A stretch of 64,000 nucleotides of DNA from Curvibacter soli (GCF_029211125.1 NZ_JARGEN010000017.1:40181-104180), one strand, 5' to 3'; shown: positions 8,704 through 17,400, counted from the stretch's first letter. Translations and numbers: made by a program. Notes: generated by a model from the sequence alone, not told the origin.

Positions 8704-10263
8704 TCAATTCGTAGGCGCCGTGCTGCGGATCAGATGGTCGAAGGCGGAGAGCGCGGCCTTGGCGCCCTCGCCCGCGGCGATGATGATCTGCTTGTACGGC
8801 ACCGTGGTGCAGTCGCCGGCGGCGAACACGCCGGGCACCGAGGTCTGGCCCCGGGCGTCGACAATGATCTCGCCGAAGCGCGACAGCTCCACCGTGCCCT
8901 TGAGCCAGTCGGTGTTGGGCAGCAGGCCGATCTGCACGAACACGCCTTCGAGGCCGAGCTGCTTCGCTTGGCCCGACACGCGGTCCTTGTAGGTCAGGCC
9001 ATTGACCTTCTGGCCGTCGCCCAGCACCTCGGTGGTCTGCGCGTTGACGACGATGTCCACGTTGGACAGGCTCCTGAGCTTGCGCTGCAGCACGGCGTCG
9101 GCCTTCAGCTCGCCCGCGAATTCGAGCAGAGTTACATGCGCGACCACGCCGGCCAGGTCGATGGCCGCTTCCACACCCGAGTTGCCGCCGCCCACCACGG
9201 CCACCTTCTTGCCCTTGAACAGCGGGCCGTCGCAGTGCGGGCAGTAGGTCACGCCCTTGGTGCGGTATTCCTGCTCGCCGGGCACGTTCATGTCGCGCCA
9301 GCGCGCGCCGGTGGCGATGATGACGGTCCTGGACTTCAGGCTGGCCCCGTTCTCGAACTGCACTTCCACCAGTTCGCCAGGCACCAGCGCGCGGGCACGC
9401 TGCAGGTTCATGATGTCCACGTCGTAGGCGCGCACGTGCTGCTCCAGCGCAGCCGCGAACTGTGGGCCTTCGGTCTTGAGCACCGAGACGTAGTTCTCGA
9501 TGTCGAGCGTATCGAGCACCTGGCCGCCGAAGCGCTCGGCGGCCACGCCGGTGCGGATGCCCTTGCGCGCGGCATAGACGGCGGCCGCCGCGCCCGAGGG
9601 GCCGCCGCCGACGATCAGCACGTCGAACGGCGCCTTGGCGGCGAGCTTGGCGGCGTCGCGCGCACCGGCGTTCTTGTCGATCCTGGCGACGATCTCGCCG
9701 AGTTCCATGCGGCCCTGGCCGAAGCGTTCGCCGTTGAGGAACACCGTGGGCACGCCCATGATCTCCCGGCGCTCGATCTCGTCCTGGAAGATGGCGCCGT
9801 CGATGGCCGTGTGGCGGATGCGCGGGTTCAGCACGCTCATGAGATTGAGCGCCTGCACCACGTCCGGGCAGTTGTGGCAGGAGAGCGAGTAGTAGGTCTC
9901 GAACTCGTAGTCGCCGTCGAGGCTCTTCACCTGCTCCAGCAGGTCCGCTGCTTCCTTGGAGGGATGGCCGCCCACTTGCAGCAGCGCGAGCACGAGCGAG
10001 GTGAATTCGTGGCCCAGCGGCACGCCGGCAAAGCGCACGCCCGTATCCGCGCCGGGGGTGGTGAGGAGGAAGGACGGCTTGCGCACCGGCGCGTCGTTCT
10101 TCTCCACCACGGTGATCTTGTCGGAGAGCGCGCCGATCTCGTGCAGCAGCTCGCGCAGTTCGCCGGACGCCTTGCTCTCGTCGAGCGTGGCGACCAGCTC
10201 GATCGGGCGGGTGACGCGCTCCAGGTAGGCCTTCAGTTGGGATTGGAGGTTGGTGTCCAGCAT
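8704..10263 (-). CDS. ahpF: Alkyl hydroperoxide reductase subunit F
   Basis: This 519-residue FAD/NADH flavoprotein passes electrons to AhpC for peroxide reduction. The N-terminal double thioredoxin-like domain carries the CHNC disulfide (about residue 130). The thioredoxin-reductase-like part has the FAD motif [14 protein letters not shown], the second redox pair YCPHCDGP and the NADH motif [17 protein letters not shown]. The ATG at 10263 ([15 protein letters not shown]) matches the family start and has AGGA nine bases upstream; the ATG at 10272 lacks spacing. It lies downstream of ahpC, behind an intrinsic terminator. Confidence 0.97.
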   Translation of the reverse strand: MLDTNLQSQLKAYLERVTRPIELVATLDESKASGELRELLHEIGALSDKITVVEKNDAPVRKPSFLLTTPGADTGVRFAGVPLGHEFTSLVLALLQVGGHPSKEAADLLEQVKSLDGDYEFETYYSLSCHNCPDVVQALNLMSVLNPRIRHTAIDGAIFQDEIERREIMGVPTVFLNGERFGQGRMELGEIVARIDKNAGARDAAKLAAKAPFDVLIVGGGPSGAAAAVYAARKGIRTGVAAERFGGQVLDTLDIENYVSVLKTEGPQFAAALEQHVRAYDVDIMNLQRARALVPGELVEVQFENGASLKSRTVIIATGARWRDMNVPGEQEYRTKGVTYCPHCDGPLFKGKKVAVVGGGNSGVEAAIDLAGVVAHVTLLEFAGELKADAVLQRKLRSLSNVDIVVNAQTTEVLGDGQKVNGLTYKDRVSGQAKQLGLEGVFVQIGLLPNTDWLKGTVELSRFGEIIVDARGQTSVPGVFAAGDCTTVPYKQIIIAAGEGAKAALSAFDHLIRSTAPTN

Positions 10264-10317
10264 GGCTTTCATTCCTATTGACTCGTTGATTTCGATAGTT
10301 ATGCACTAACAGTGGAA

Positions 10318-10346
10318 AAAAAAGCCTGGGCGCGCCCAGGCTTTTC
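10318..10346 (-). terminator. Palindromic terminator between ahpC and ahpF
   Basis: GCCTGGGCGCGCCCAGGC (10324-10341) is a perfect 18-base palindrome flanked by an A-run on the left and TTTT on the right, so it can act in either direction. Placed between two same-strand genes, it should make ahpF expression depend on read-through. Confidence 0.8.
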
Positions 10347-10358
10347 CCACGCTGACTT

Positions 10359-10934
10359 TTAGATCTTGCCCACGAGGTCGAGCGAAGGCGTCAGGGTCTT
10401 GGCGCCTTCCTTCCACTTGGCCGGGCAGACCTGGCCGGGGTTGGCGGCCGTGTACTGCGCCGCCTTGAGCTTGCGCAGGGTTTCCGACACGTCGCGGGCG
10501 ATTTCGTTGGAGTGAACCTCGGCCGTCTTGATCACGCCGTCGGGGTTGATGACAAAGGTGCCGCGCAGCGCCAGGCCCTCTTCGGGGATCAGCACGTCGA
10601 AGGCGGTGGACAGCGCATGGGTCGGGTCGCCGACCAGCGGAAACTTGGCCTTGCCCACGGCGTCGGAGGTCTCGTGCCAGACCTTGTGGGCGAAATGGGT
10701 GTCGGTCGAGACGATGTAGACCTCGGTGTTGAGTTTCTGGAATTCGGCGTAGTTGTCGGCCGAGTCCTCGATTTCGGTCGGGCAGTTGAAGGTGAACGCG
10801 GCCGGCAGGAAGATGAAGACCGACCACTTGCCCTTGATGGTTTGTTCGGTCACTTCGATGAACTCGCCCTTGCCGTTACGGTTGACGAACGCCTGGGCCT
10901 TGAAGGGCTGGACTTGCGTGTTGATGAGCGACAT
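10359..10934 (-). CDS. ahpC: Peroxiredoxin, alkyl hydroperoxide reductase subunit C
   Basis: This is a typical 2-Cys peroxiredoxin (191 aa). The peroxidatic cysteine is in AAFTFNCPTEIED, which keeps the P-x3-T-x2-C pattern, and the resolving cysteine is in GQVCPAKW near the C-terminus. It reduces hydrogen peroxide and organic peroxides and is recycled by AhpF. The ATG at 10934 gives MSLINTQVQPFKAQAF, the usual family start. A palindromic site 80-110 bases upstream may bind a redox regulator. Confidence 0.97.
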   Translation of the reverse strand: MSLINTQVQPFKAQAFVNRNGKGEFIEVTEQTIKGKWSVFIFLPAAFTFNCPTEIEDSADNYAEFQKLNTEVYIVSTDTHFAHKVWHETSDAVGKAKFPLVGDPTHALSTAFDVLIPEEGLALRGTFVINPDGVIKTAEVHSNEIARDVSETLRKLKAAQYTAANPGQVCPAKWKEGAKTLTPSLDLVGKI

Positions 10935-11015
10935 TGCGGTTTCCTTTCAGTTGCTGCTGGAGTTGGGTGGCACCCGAAAAGCGGGCACGGGTGGAAGCAT
11001 AAGTCCGACCGACCC

Positions 11016-11043
11016 ATCAATCCAATGAATTGATTGCATTGAT
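11016..11043 (-). promoter_or_regulatory. 28-bp near-perfect palindrome upstream of ahpC
   Basis: The sequence starts ATCAATCCAATG and ends GATTGCATTGAT, with 24 of 28 positions symmetric. It lies in an AT-rich patch about 80 bases ahead of the ahpC start. Peroxide genes are often controlled by OxyR at dyads of similar length, but the standard OxyR spacing (ATAG repeats) was not clearly matched. The regulator is therefore unknown. Confidence 0.5.
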
Positions 11044-11225
11044 CCGATTGTTTACATCTATTCATGGCGGATCTGTATGCAAACGCATATCGCCATCACA
11101 AGCCAAGCCGCCCGACCACTTGGCGCAGGGGCTTGGCGCGTCCGCCGCGCCACGCATCCCGAGAATGCCCCATCCGGCCACACACAACACCCCCCGAAGG
11201 GAGCCCCATGTGCCGTAGGCAGGTC

Positions 11226-12062
11226 CTAATCGACCTGCACGCCGCGCAGCGCCGGATTGGCCGGCGGCGGGCATAGGTCCAGCCCGGCCAGCGTGTCGCG
11301 CACCACGGTGGCGACCATCAGGTTGCGGTGGGTCTTGGAATCCGCCGGCACGATGGTCCAGGGCGCCCAGGCGGTGTGGGTAGCCCCCAGCAGGTCTTCG
11401 TAAGCGCGCTGGTATTGCGGCCATTGCTTGCGCACGTCGAGGTCGCCGGGGTTGAACTTCCAGTTCTTGGCCGGGTCGTCGAGCCGTTCCTGCAGGCGTG
11501 CGCGCTGCTCGCCGTAGCCGATGTGCAGCATGAACTTGCAGATCACGGTGCCGGTCTCGGCCAGCATGCGTTCGAAATCGTTGATGTGCTCGAAGCGCTG
11601 GCGCTGCTGCTCGGGCGTGATCCAGCCGTTCACCACGGGCACCAGCACGTCCTCGTAGTGGCTGCGGTTGAACACCACGATCTCGCCGGCCGCTGGCACG
11701 CAGCGGTGGATGCGCCAGAGGTAATCGTGCGCGCGTTCGTCCTCGGTGGGGGCTTTCCAGCCGACAGCGTGCACGCCCAGCGGGCTGGTGCGGTTGAACA
11801 CGTCGCGGATGGTGCCGTCCTTGCCGGCGGTGTCCAGCCCCTGCAGCACCACCAGCAGTTTGCGTGCGCGATTGGCATACAGCAGATTCTGCAGCGCGTC
11901 GATCTGCTGCGCCAGCGAATCGACCTCGATCTTGTCGCGCGTCTTGTCGCCCACCGAATACGGCGTGGCATCGCTGTCGAACTTGTCCAGATCGACGCGG
12001 CCCTTGCCGGGCTGCCATGCCGCGAGGCGCTTGCCGTTGGTGGGTTTGCCGTTGTCAGCCAT
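11226..12062 (-). CDS. Polyphosphate kinase 2 family protein
   Basis: This 278-residue one-domain PPK2 protein transfers phosphate between polyphosphate and a nucleotide. Visible motifs are Walker A GLDTAGKDGTIRDVF, Walker B VVFNRSHYEDVLVP, and the lid region CKFMLHIGYGEQRARLQER. The N-terminal basic/polar stretch and the ADNGKPTNGKR start are normal for the family. It starts 24 bases after the ThDP-enzyme stop on the same strand, so the two are probably co-transcribed. The PPK2 class (AMP or ADP acceptor) cannot be decided by eye. Confidence 0.93.
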   Translation of the reverse strand: MADNGKPTNGKRLAAWQPGKGRVDLDKFDSDATPYSVGDKTRDKIEVDSLAQQIDALQNLLYANRARKLLVVLQGLDTAGKDGTIRDVFNRTSPLGVHAVGWKAPTEDERAHDYLWRIHRCVPAAGEIVVFNRSHYEDVLVPVVNGWITPEQQRQRFEHINDFERMLAETGTVICKFMLHIGYGEQRARLQERLDDPAKNWKFNPGDLDVRKQWPQYQRAYEDLLGATHTAWAPWTIVPADSKTHRNLMVATVVRDTLAGLDLCPPPANPALRGVQVD

Positions 12063-12086
12063 GGTGTTTCCTTTCTTTCCTCCCGG

Positions 12087-13817
12087 TCAGCGGACACCGA
12101 TGCGCTGGAGCGCGGCGCTGCGGATGCCCGTGAGCGTGCTGCGCGTGGTGATGACCTCCGGCGACAGCGGTATCTCGATCAGCGTGCCCGTATCGGCGGC
12201 CAGCGCGCGCAGCAAGGCGGCCTCGAAGTCTGCCGCGCGCGTGACCTGCTCGGCCTGGTAGCCAAAGGCGCGCGCATAGGCGCAGAAATCGGGGTTGCGC
12301 AGCGCGGTGCCGCTGACGCGCGTAGGGTATTGCCGCTCCTGGTGCATGCGGATGGTGCCGTACATGCCGTTGTTGAGCAGCACGATGATGCTCTTGCCTC
12401 CGTGCTGCACGGCGGTGGCGAGCTCCTGCGCGTTCATCAGGAAATCGCCGTCGCCCGCGATGGTGAAGGCGGTGCGGCCCGTGGCGATGGAGGCGCCGAT
12501 GGCCGCCGGCACGCCGTAGCCCATGGCGCCCGAGGTGGGCGCGAGCTGCGTCTTGAAGCCCTTGGACCAGCCATGGTACCGGTAATAGCGGTGCAGCCAG
12601 CTCGCGAAATTGCCTGCGCCGTTGGTCAGCACCGCGTCGGCGGGCAGGTGTTTCTGCAGCGTGGCGATGATGGCCGGCATGTCCACCGCGCCGGGCGCGC
12701 CCATGTCCAGGCCCGGCAGCGGCTGCGGCGCGATGGCTGCAAGGTAGTCGGCATGCGCGGCGGCTGCCCAGGCGGCCCAGGGCAGCGTCTCGGCCACGCC
12801 GGGCGCGGCCAGCGTGGCCAGCGCGGGTGCGGCGGCGTCCATGCTCGCGTTGATGGCCAGGTCGGGGAAGTACACGCGGCCCAGTTCCTCGGCGCCGACG
12901 TGGATGTGCACCAGCTTCTGCCGCGTGCGCGGCGCTTCGAGCAGGGTGTAGCCGCTGGTCGTCATCTCGCCCAGGCGCGGGCCGATGGCGATCACCAGGT
13001 CGCTGTCGCGGATGCGCTGCGCGAGCTGGGCGCTGGGGGCGATGCCCACGTCGCCCGCGTAGAGCGGGTGGTGGTTGTCGAACGTGTCCTGGAAGCGAAA
13101 GGCATTGCCCACCGGCAGCATCCAGTTCTCGGCGAAGCGCTCCAGCGCCTGGGCCGCGCGCGGCGTCCAGCCGCCGCCGCCGGCGATGACGAAAGGACGC
13201 TCTGCTTTCAATAGCAGCTCCCGCAGGTCTTGCAAGCGCTGCGGGCCTATTTCAATGGTAACGGGCTGCACGGCGGGCAGCGGTGGCACGTCCACCTCCT
13301 GCGCCAGCATGTCCTCGGGCAGCACCAGCACCGCGGGGCCGGGGCGGCCCTGCATGGCGGTGGCGTAGGCGCGGGCGATGTATTCGGGGATGCGGCGCGC
13401 GTCGTCGATGCGCTCCACGCGCTTGGCCATGCCCTTGGTCGAGGGGCCGAAGAAGGCGGCGAAGTCCACCTCCTGGAACGCCTCGCGGTCGCGGAAGTCG
13501 CTGCCCACGTCGCCCACCAGCAGCACCATGGGCGTCGAATCCTGGAACGCCGTGTGCAGGCCGATGGCGGCATTGGTGGCGCCCGGCCCGCGCGTGACGA
13601 AGCACACTCCGGGGCGGCCCGTGAGCTTGCCGTGCGCGTCGGCCATGAAGGCCGCGCCGCCCTCCTGGCGGCAGGTGACGAAGCGGATGCGGTCGGCGTA
13701 CCGGTGGAAGCCGTCGAGCACGGCCAGGTAGCTTTCGCCCGGCACGCCATAGACATGGGTGGTGCCTTGCGCGGCCAGGCATTCGGCGATCAGGTGCCCT
13801 GCGAGTTGACGGGTCAT
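12087..13817 (-). CDS. Thiamine-diphosphate-dependent enzyme, acetolactate-synthase-like
   Basis: This 576-residue three-domain ThDP enzyme has the glutamate that activates ThDP in TCRQEGGAAFMADAHGKLTG, and the GPGATNAAIGLH segment. The C-terminal ThDP/Mg site is GDGDFLMNAQELATAVQHGG with LLNNGMYGTIRMHQ. The overall order matches the catalytic subunits of acetolactate synthase, benzoylformate decarboxylase and relatives. No small regulatory subunit gene is nearby, so biosynthetic IlvB is unlikely and the substrate is unknown. Part of the middle domain (residues about 188-205) is encoded by a dispersed repeat. Confidence 0.9.
   Translation of the reverse strand: MTRQLAGHLIAECLAAQGTTHVYGVPGESYLAVLDGFHRYADRIRFVTCRQEGGAAFMADAHGKLTGRPGVCFVTRGPGATNAAIGLHTAFQDSTPMVLLVGDVGSDFRDREAFQEVDFAAFFGPSTKGMAKRVERIDDARRIPEYIARAYATAMQGRPGPAVLVLPEDMLAQEVDVPPLPAVQPVTIEIGPQRLQDLRELLLKAERPFVIAGGGGWTPRAAQALERFAENWMLPVGNAFRFQDTFDNHHPLYAGDVGIAPSAQLAQRIRDSDLVIAIGPRLGEMTTSGYTLLEAPRTRQKLVHIHVGAEELGRVYFPDLAINASMDAAAPALATLAAPGVAETLPWAAWAAAAHADYLAAIAPQPLPGLDMGAPGAVDMPAIIATLQKHLPADAVLTNGAGNFASWLHRYYRYHGWSKGFKTQLAPTSGAMGYGVPAAIGASIATGRTAFTIAGDGDFLMNAQELATAVQHGGKSIIVLLNNGMYGTIRMHQERQYPTRVSGTALRNPDFCAYARAFGYQAEQVTRAADFEAALLRALAADTGTLIEIPLSPEVITTRSTLTGIRSAALQRIGVR
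13204..13255 (+). repeat. Family B repeat, intragenic copy inside the ThDP enzyme
   Basis: The plus strand carries GCTTTCAATAGCAGCTCC, CTTGCAAGCGCTGCGGGCC and TATTTCAATG in the same order as the intergenic family B repeats. It is read on the minus strand without breaking the frame, giving IEIGPQRLQDLRELLLKAE. Confidence 0.5.
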
Positions 13818-13957
13818 GGTGGAAGGCGATCTCTGGAGTTATGGAGGAGGGGAGGGGGCGGCATAGCGGGGGCGCCGCGGCATGCGCGATTATCGCGAAC
13901 CGTTTGCCGGCATACTCGGCGTAGCGCCCATTGCCCACGACACAGGAGCAGCACCCT

Positions 13958-14629
13958 ATGGATATCCGTGAAGCCGTCGCCAGCCGTTTGTCCGTCCGCG
14001 ATTTCCTCCCCGATCCGGTACCCCACGCCACCATCGCGCGCGTGCTGCAGCAGGCCCTGCGCGCGCCCTCGGGCGGCAACCTGCAGCCGTGGCACCTGCA
14101 GGTGGTGGGCGGCGCGGCGCTCGTGCGGCTGAAGGCGGCGATGCACGAGGCCACCGCCGAAGGCGCGGCACGCGAAGCGCCCGCCTACGACGTCTATCCG
14201 CGCGAACTGGCCTCGCCTTACCGCGAGCGGCGCTTCCAGGTGGGCGAGGACATGTACGCGCGGCTGGGCATCGCGCGCGAGGACAAGCCCGCGCGCCGCG
14301 CATGGTTTCGCCGCAACGCGCAGGCGTTCGGCGCGCCGCTGGTGGTGTTCTGCAGCGTGGACCGTCGCATGGGGCCGCCGCAGTGGTCCGACCTGGGCAT
14401 GCTGCTGCAGACCTTCATGCTGCTGCTGCGCGCCGAGGGGCTGCACAGTTGCGCCCAGGAATACTGGTCCGCCTTCCCCGAAACCGTGGGCAGCTTCCTG
14501 GCCCTGCCGCCCGAGCGCATGCTGTTCGCGGGCGTGGCCGTGGGCCATGTCAACATGGAACACCCGGTGAACCGGCTGGTCACGGCGCGCGCAACGCTCG
14601 ACGAGGTGGCGCAATTCATCTACGAATAA
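13958..14629 (+). CDS. Nitroreductase family protein
   Basis: This 223-residue FMN-dependent nitroreductase-fold protein starts MDIREAVASRLSVRDFLPDP, where the SxRxF motif binds FMN phosphate. Next come RAPSGGNLQPWHLQVV, a second FMN contact, and the C-terminal HSCAQEYWSAFPETV part with PPERMLFAGVAVGHVN. Family members reduce nitro-aromatics or quinones with NAD(P)H. AGGAG lies nine bases before the ATG. An FMN riboswitch and a lumazine synthase gene follow downstream, although the repeat and riboswitch separate the units. Confidence 0.92.
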   Translation: MDIREAVASRLSVRDFLPDPVPHATIARVLQQALRAPSGGNLQPWHLQVVGGAALVRLKAAMHEATAEGAAREAPAYDVYPRELASPYRERRFQVGEDMYARLGIAREDKPARRAWFRRNAQAFGAPLVVFCSVDRRMGPPQWSDLGMLLQTFMLLLRAEGLHSCAQEYWSAFPETVGSFLALPPERMLFAGVAVGHVNMEHPVNRLVTARATLDEVAQFIYE

Positions 14630-14634
14630 GCCGC

Positions 14635-14712
14635 ACCTGACGCAAACCGGGTTCGGGCGAGACGCCCGGCCCTCGGGCGCAACGGCTGGTGCATCCTTGT
14701 TCGCGTCAGTCC
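14635..14712. repeat. GACT..GCAAAA-type element (family E), copy after the nitroreductase
   Basis: It begins CCTGACGCAAACCGGG and ends GTTCGCGTCAGTCC, which are imperfect inverted ends. The interior GGGCGCAACGGCTGG equals the copy in the ppsA/ppsR gap. It starts five bases after the nitroreductase stop codon. Confidence 0.65.
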
Positions 14713-14748
14713 ATCAGCATCCGCCCGCAGCGCCCGCGGGGCTGCTCC

Positions 14749-14785
14749 TACAATGCCGATCGCGGCCTGCCCTTGGGCAGGCCGC
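14749..14785 (+). promoter_or_regulatory. Possible -10 box and 5' hairpin ahead of the FMN riboswitch
   Basis: TACAAT at 14749-14754 resembles a -10 box; no good -35 is seen. The likely transcript would begin with an 11-bp perfect hairpin, GCGGCCTGCCC-TT-GGGCAGGCCGC (14762-14785), directly before the riboswitch. The hairpin has no T-run, so it is not an ordinary terminator and could protect the RNA 5' end. Confidence 0.4.
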
Positions 14786-14790
14786 GCCAA

Positions 14791-14951
14791 GCGTTCTCAG
14801 GGTGAGGGTGCGATTTCCCACCGGCGGTGATGGCGGGCTTTGCGGCCCGCACGAGTCCGCGAGCGCCCGGGCTGCGCACAGGAAGCCGCGGGGTCAGCAG
14901 AGCCGGCGTGATTCCGGCGCCGACGGTCACAGTCCGGATGGAAGAGAGCGC
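14791..14951 (+). promoter_or_regulatory. FMN riboswitch (RFN element)
   Basis: The conserved RFN blocks appear in order: TTCTCAGGGTGAGGGTGCGA, TTCCCACCGGCGGTGATG, a variable GC-rich arm, AGAGCCGGCGTGATTCCGG, CGCCGACGGTCACAGTCCGG and ATGGAAGAGAG. This is the six-stem FMN aptamer that lowers expression when FMN is plentiful. It lies 75 bases upstream of the lumazine synthase gene. A T-tailed terminator is not obvious after it, so control may be at translation initiation. Confidence 0.95.
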
Positions 14952-15025
14952 GAAGCCCCGGGCCCCGTGCGCGTGCGCCCTGATTGCTGGAAACCTTCCT
15001 GTCATCGCAGAGCAGAAGACACACC

Positions 15026-15550
15026 ATGAGTCAGACTGAACTTGTCCCCTCCTCCGTGCTCGCCCACACCCTGGCCCCGGCCCAGGGCGGCCAGCGCATC
15101 GCCTTCATCGAGGCCCAGTGGCACGCCGACATCGTGCGGCAGGCGCGCGACGCCTTCCTGGCCGAGATGGACCGCAGCGGCGTGCCCGCCGGGGCCATCG
15201 ACGTGATCGACGTGCCCGGCGCGTTCGAGATCCCGCTGCACGCCAAACGCCTGGCCGCCTCGGGCCGCTACGCGGCCATCGTGGCCTGCGCGCTGGTGGT
15301 GGACGGCGGCATCTACCGCCACGAATTCGTCGCGCAGACCGTGGTGAACGCGCTCATGACGGTGCAGCTCGAAACCGACGTGCCGGTGTTCTCCGCCGTG
15401 CTCACGCCGCACCACTTCCACGAACACGTGGAGCACCGCAAGTACTTCCACCGCCACTTCGGCATCAAGGGCTCGGAAGTGGCCGAGGCCTGCGTGCGCA
15501 CGCTGGAGAGCCTGCACCAACTGGAGACGGTGCTGGCCAAGGAGAGATGA
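15026..15550 (+). CDS. ribH: 6,7-dimethyl-8-ribityllumazine synthase, type II (RibH2-like)
   Basis: This 174-residue protein belongs to the lumazine synthase family and catalyses the penultimate riboflavin step. Key segments are IAFIEAQWHADIVRQARD, DVPGAFEIPLHAKRLA and GGIYRHEFVAQTVV. The last takes the place of the usual GATPHFD loop, and HHFHEHVEHRKYFHRHF is histidine-rich. This is the pattern of type II lumazine synthases known from Brucella and Mesorhizobium. The ATG is the first after the FMN riboswitch. The stop TGA is formed inside the first copy of a tandem repeat. No other rib genes are in the window. Confidence 0.92.
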   Translation: MSQTELVPSSVLAHTLAPAQGGQRIAFIEAQWHADIVRQARDAFLAEMDRSGVPAGAIDVIDVPGAFEIPLHAKRLAASGRYAAIVACALVVDGGIYRHEFVAQTVVNALMTVQLETDVPVFSAVLTPHHFHEHVEHRKYFHRHFGIKGSEVAEACVRTLESLHQLETVLAKER

Positions 15551-15838
15551 AACACTCCCCCAGGCTTGCCCACTGCGTGTGGCCGCCAACCCCCTCGCCG
15601 GGGGCGATACCGGCGGCCCGGCAAAGCCGGTTGCGCGGTATCCCTGGCATTGGGCTGCGCCAGTTTCATGCGCTGCGGGTGGCGCGCGAGCGCCATGGAT
15701 AACTGAGATGGAACACTCCCCCAGGCTCGCCCACTGCGTGTGGCCGCCAACCCCCTCGCCGGGGGCGATACCGGCGGCCCGGCAAAGCCGGTTGCGCGGT
15801 ATCCCTGGCATTGGGCTGCGCCAGTTTCATGCGCTGCG
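15547..15838. repeat. Tandem pair of ~130-bp repeats (family C), period 161 bp
   Basis: Copy 1 starts ATGAAACACTCCCCCAGG at 15547 and copy 2 starts ATGGAACACTCCCCCAGG at 15708; both end CAGTTTCATGCGCTGCG. The copies are almost identical over about 130 bases and contain hairpin-forming blocks (CCCCCTCGCCGGGGG; GATACC...GGTATC). ATGAAAC and GTTTCAT form short inverted ends. The pair fills the 339-bp gap between ribH and the permease gene and supplies the ribH stop codon. Confidence 0.85.
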
Positions 15839-15889
15839 CCGAGCGCGTATGCTGGCCGGGCATTCCAATGCCAAGAACGGGAACCCATC

Positions 15890-17383
15890 ATGCCTTCATC
15901 CGCTCCCGGTGCCGCGCCCGCGGCGCCCGCGCCACTCAAACTGCCCCTCGGCCTGATCGTCGGCGTGCTGGCCATGGCCGGGGTGCTGATGCTGCCGCTG
16001 GCCGATGGCCTGCCCGTGGCGGGCCACCGCATGCTCGCCATCCTGGTGTTCGCCGTGGTGGTGTGGATCACCGAGGCGGTGTCGTACGAGGCCAGCGCGA
16101 TCATGATCACCTCGCTGATCGCGTTCCTGATCGGCTCCGCGCCCACCATAGCCGACCCGGGCAAGCTCTACGGCAGCTCCAACGCCATCAATCTCGCGCT
16201 CACGGGCTTCGCCAACTCGGCGCTGGCGCTGGTGGCGGGCGCGCTGTTCATCGCCGCGGCCATGACCCACACGGGGCTGGACCGGCGCATCGCGCTCGTC
16301 ACGCTGTCGCGGATCGGCACCAGCACGCGGCGCATCGTCATCGGCGCCATCGCGGTGACCATCGTGCTCAGCCTCATCGTGCCCAGCGCCACCGCGCGCA
16401 GCGCCTGCGTGGTGCCGATCATGATGGGCGTGATCGCCGCCTTCGGCGTGGACCGGCGCTCCAACATCGCCGCCGGCATCATGATCGTGGTGGCGCAGGC
16501 CACCAGCATCTGGAACGTGGGCATCCAGACCTCCGCGGCGCAGAACCTGCTGACGGTGGGCTTCATGGACAAGATGCTCGGCGCGCGCGTGTCGTGGATC
16601 GACTGGCTGATCGCCGGCGCGCCCTGGGCCGTCATCATGTCGGCGGTGCTGTACTTCGTGGTGCTGAAGATCCTGCCGCCCGAGGCCGGCGGCGTGGCCG
16701 GCAGCAAGGAGGCGGTGGAGGCGCAACTGCGCGCGCTCGGCCCCATGACCGGCCCGCAGAAGCGGCTGCTGGCCGTCTCATTGCTGCTGCTGGCCGCCTG
16801 GGCCACCGAGACCAAGCTGCACAGCTTCGACACCACCACCACCACCTACGCCGGACTGGTGCTGCTGATGCTGCCGCGCATCGGCGTGATGACCTGGAAG
16901 GACGTGCAGTCGCGCATCCCCTGGGGCACGGTGATCGTGTTCGGCGTGGGCATCAGCCTGGGCAGCGCGCTCCTGGCCACGCAGGCCGGCCAGTGGCTGG
17001 GCAAGCAGGTGGTGGCGCACACCGGCCTGGCCGGCATCGGCACGCTGGGCGTCTTCGCGGTGCTGGCGGCGTTCCTGATCGTCATCCACCTGGGCTTCGC
17101 CAGCGCCACGGCATTGACGTCGGCCCTGCTGCCCATCCTGATCTCGGTGCTGCAGACGCTGCCGGGCGACTTCAACCGCCTGGGCATGACCATGCTGCTG
17201 GGCTTCGTGGTGAGCTACGGCTTCATCCTGCCGGTCAACGCGCCGCAGAACATGGTGTGCCTGGGCACCGACACCTTCAACGCGCGGCAGTTCGCCAAGG
17301 TGGGCATCGCGGTCACCGTCGTGGGCTACCTGCTCATGCTGGCGATGGGCCTGACCTGGTGGCGCTGGCTGGGTTGGATGTAG
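15890..17383 (+). CDS. DASS/SLC13-type anion permease
   Basis: This 497-residue protein has about twelve hydrophobic helices. The SSNAINLALTGFANSALALVAGALF segment and the LPVNAPQNMVCLGT motif near the C-terminus correspond to the paired substrate/Na+ clamp regions of divalent-anion:Na+ symporters. Helices such as TEAVSYEASAIMITSLIAFL and SLIVPSATARSACVVPIMMG fit the same family. It probably moves a dicarboxylate, sulfate or related anion; the substrate is unknown. The ATG at 15890 was chosen because everything upstream is the family C repeat. It converges with the MFS gene across a repeat-derived hairpin. Confidence 0.88.
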   Translation: MPSSAPGAAPAAPAPLKLPLGLIVGVLAMAGVLMLPLADGLPVAGHRMLAILVFAVVVWITEAVSYEASAIMITSLIAFLIGSAPTIADPGKLYGSSNAINLALTGFANSALALVAGALFIAAAMTHTGLDRRIALVTLSRIGTSTRRIVIGAIAVTIVLSLIVPSATARSACVVPIMMGVIAAFGVDRRSNIAAGIMIVVAQATSIWNVGIQTSAAQNLLTVGFMDKMLGARVSWIDWLIAGAPWAVIMSAVLYFVVLKILPPEAGGVAGSKEAVEAQLRALGPMTGPQKRLLAVSLLLLAAWATETKLHSFDTTTTTYAGLVLLMLPRIGVMTWKDVQSRIPWGTVIVFGVGISLGSALLATQAGQWLGKQVVAHTGLAGIGTLGVFAVLAAFLIVIHLGFASATALTSALLPILISVLQTLPGDFNRLGMTMLLGFVVSYGFILPVNAPQNMVCLGTDTFNARQFAKVGIAVTVVGYLLMLAMGLTWWRWLGWM

Positions 17384-17400
17384 CGGGGCGCTCCTGTTTA

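Noticed and set aside
10359..10934. AhpC judged defective because the usual FYPADFTFVCPTE reads FLPAAFTFNCPTE
   Set aside because: The P-x3-T-x2-C active-site pattern and the resolving Cys are intact, and this variant is common in related bacteria as far as I recall.
12087..13817. ThDP enzyme as biosynthetic IlvB/IlvG
   Set aside because: No regulatory small subunit or ilv genes nearby, and domain details fit the broad ThDP family only.
15547..15838. Tandem repeats considered as a CRISPR array
   Set aside because: Only two long, nearly identical units with a 30-base join and no variable spacers or cas genes.
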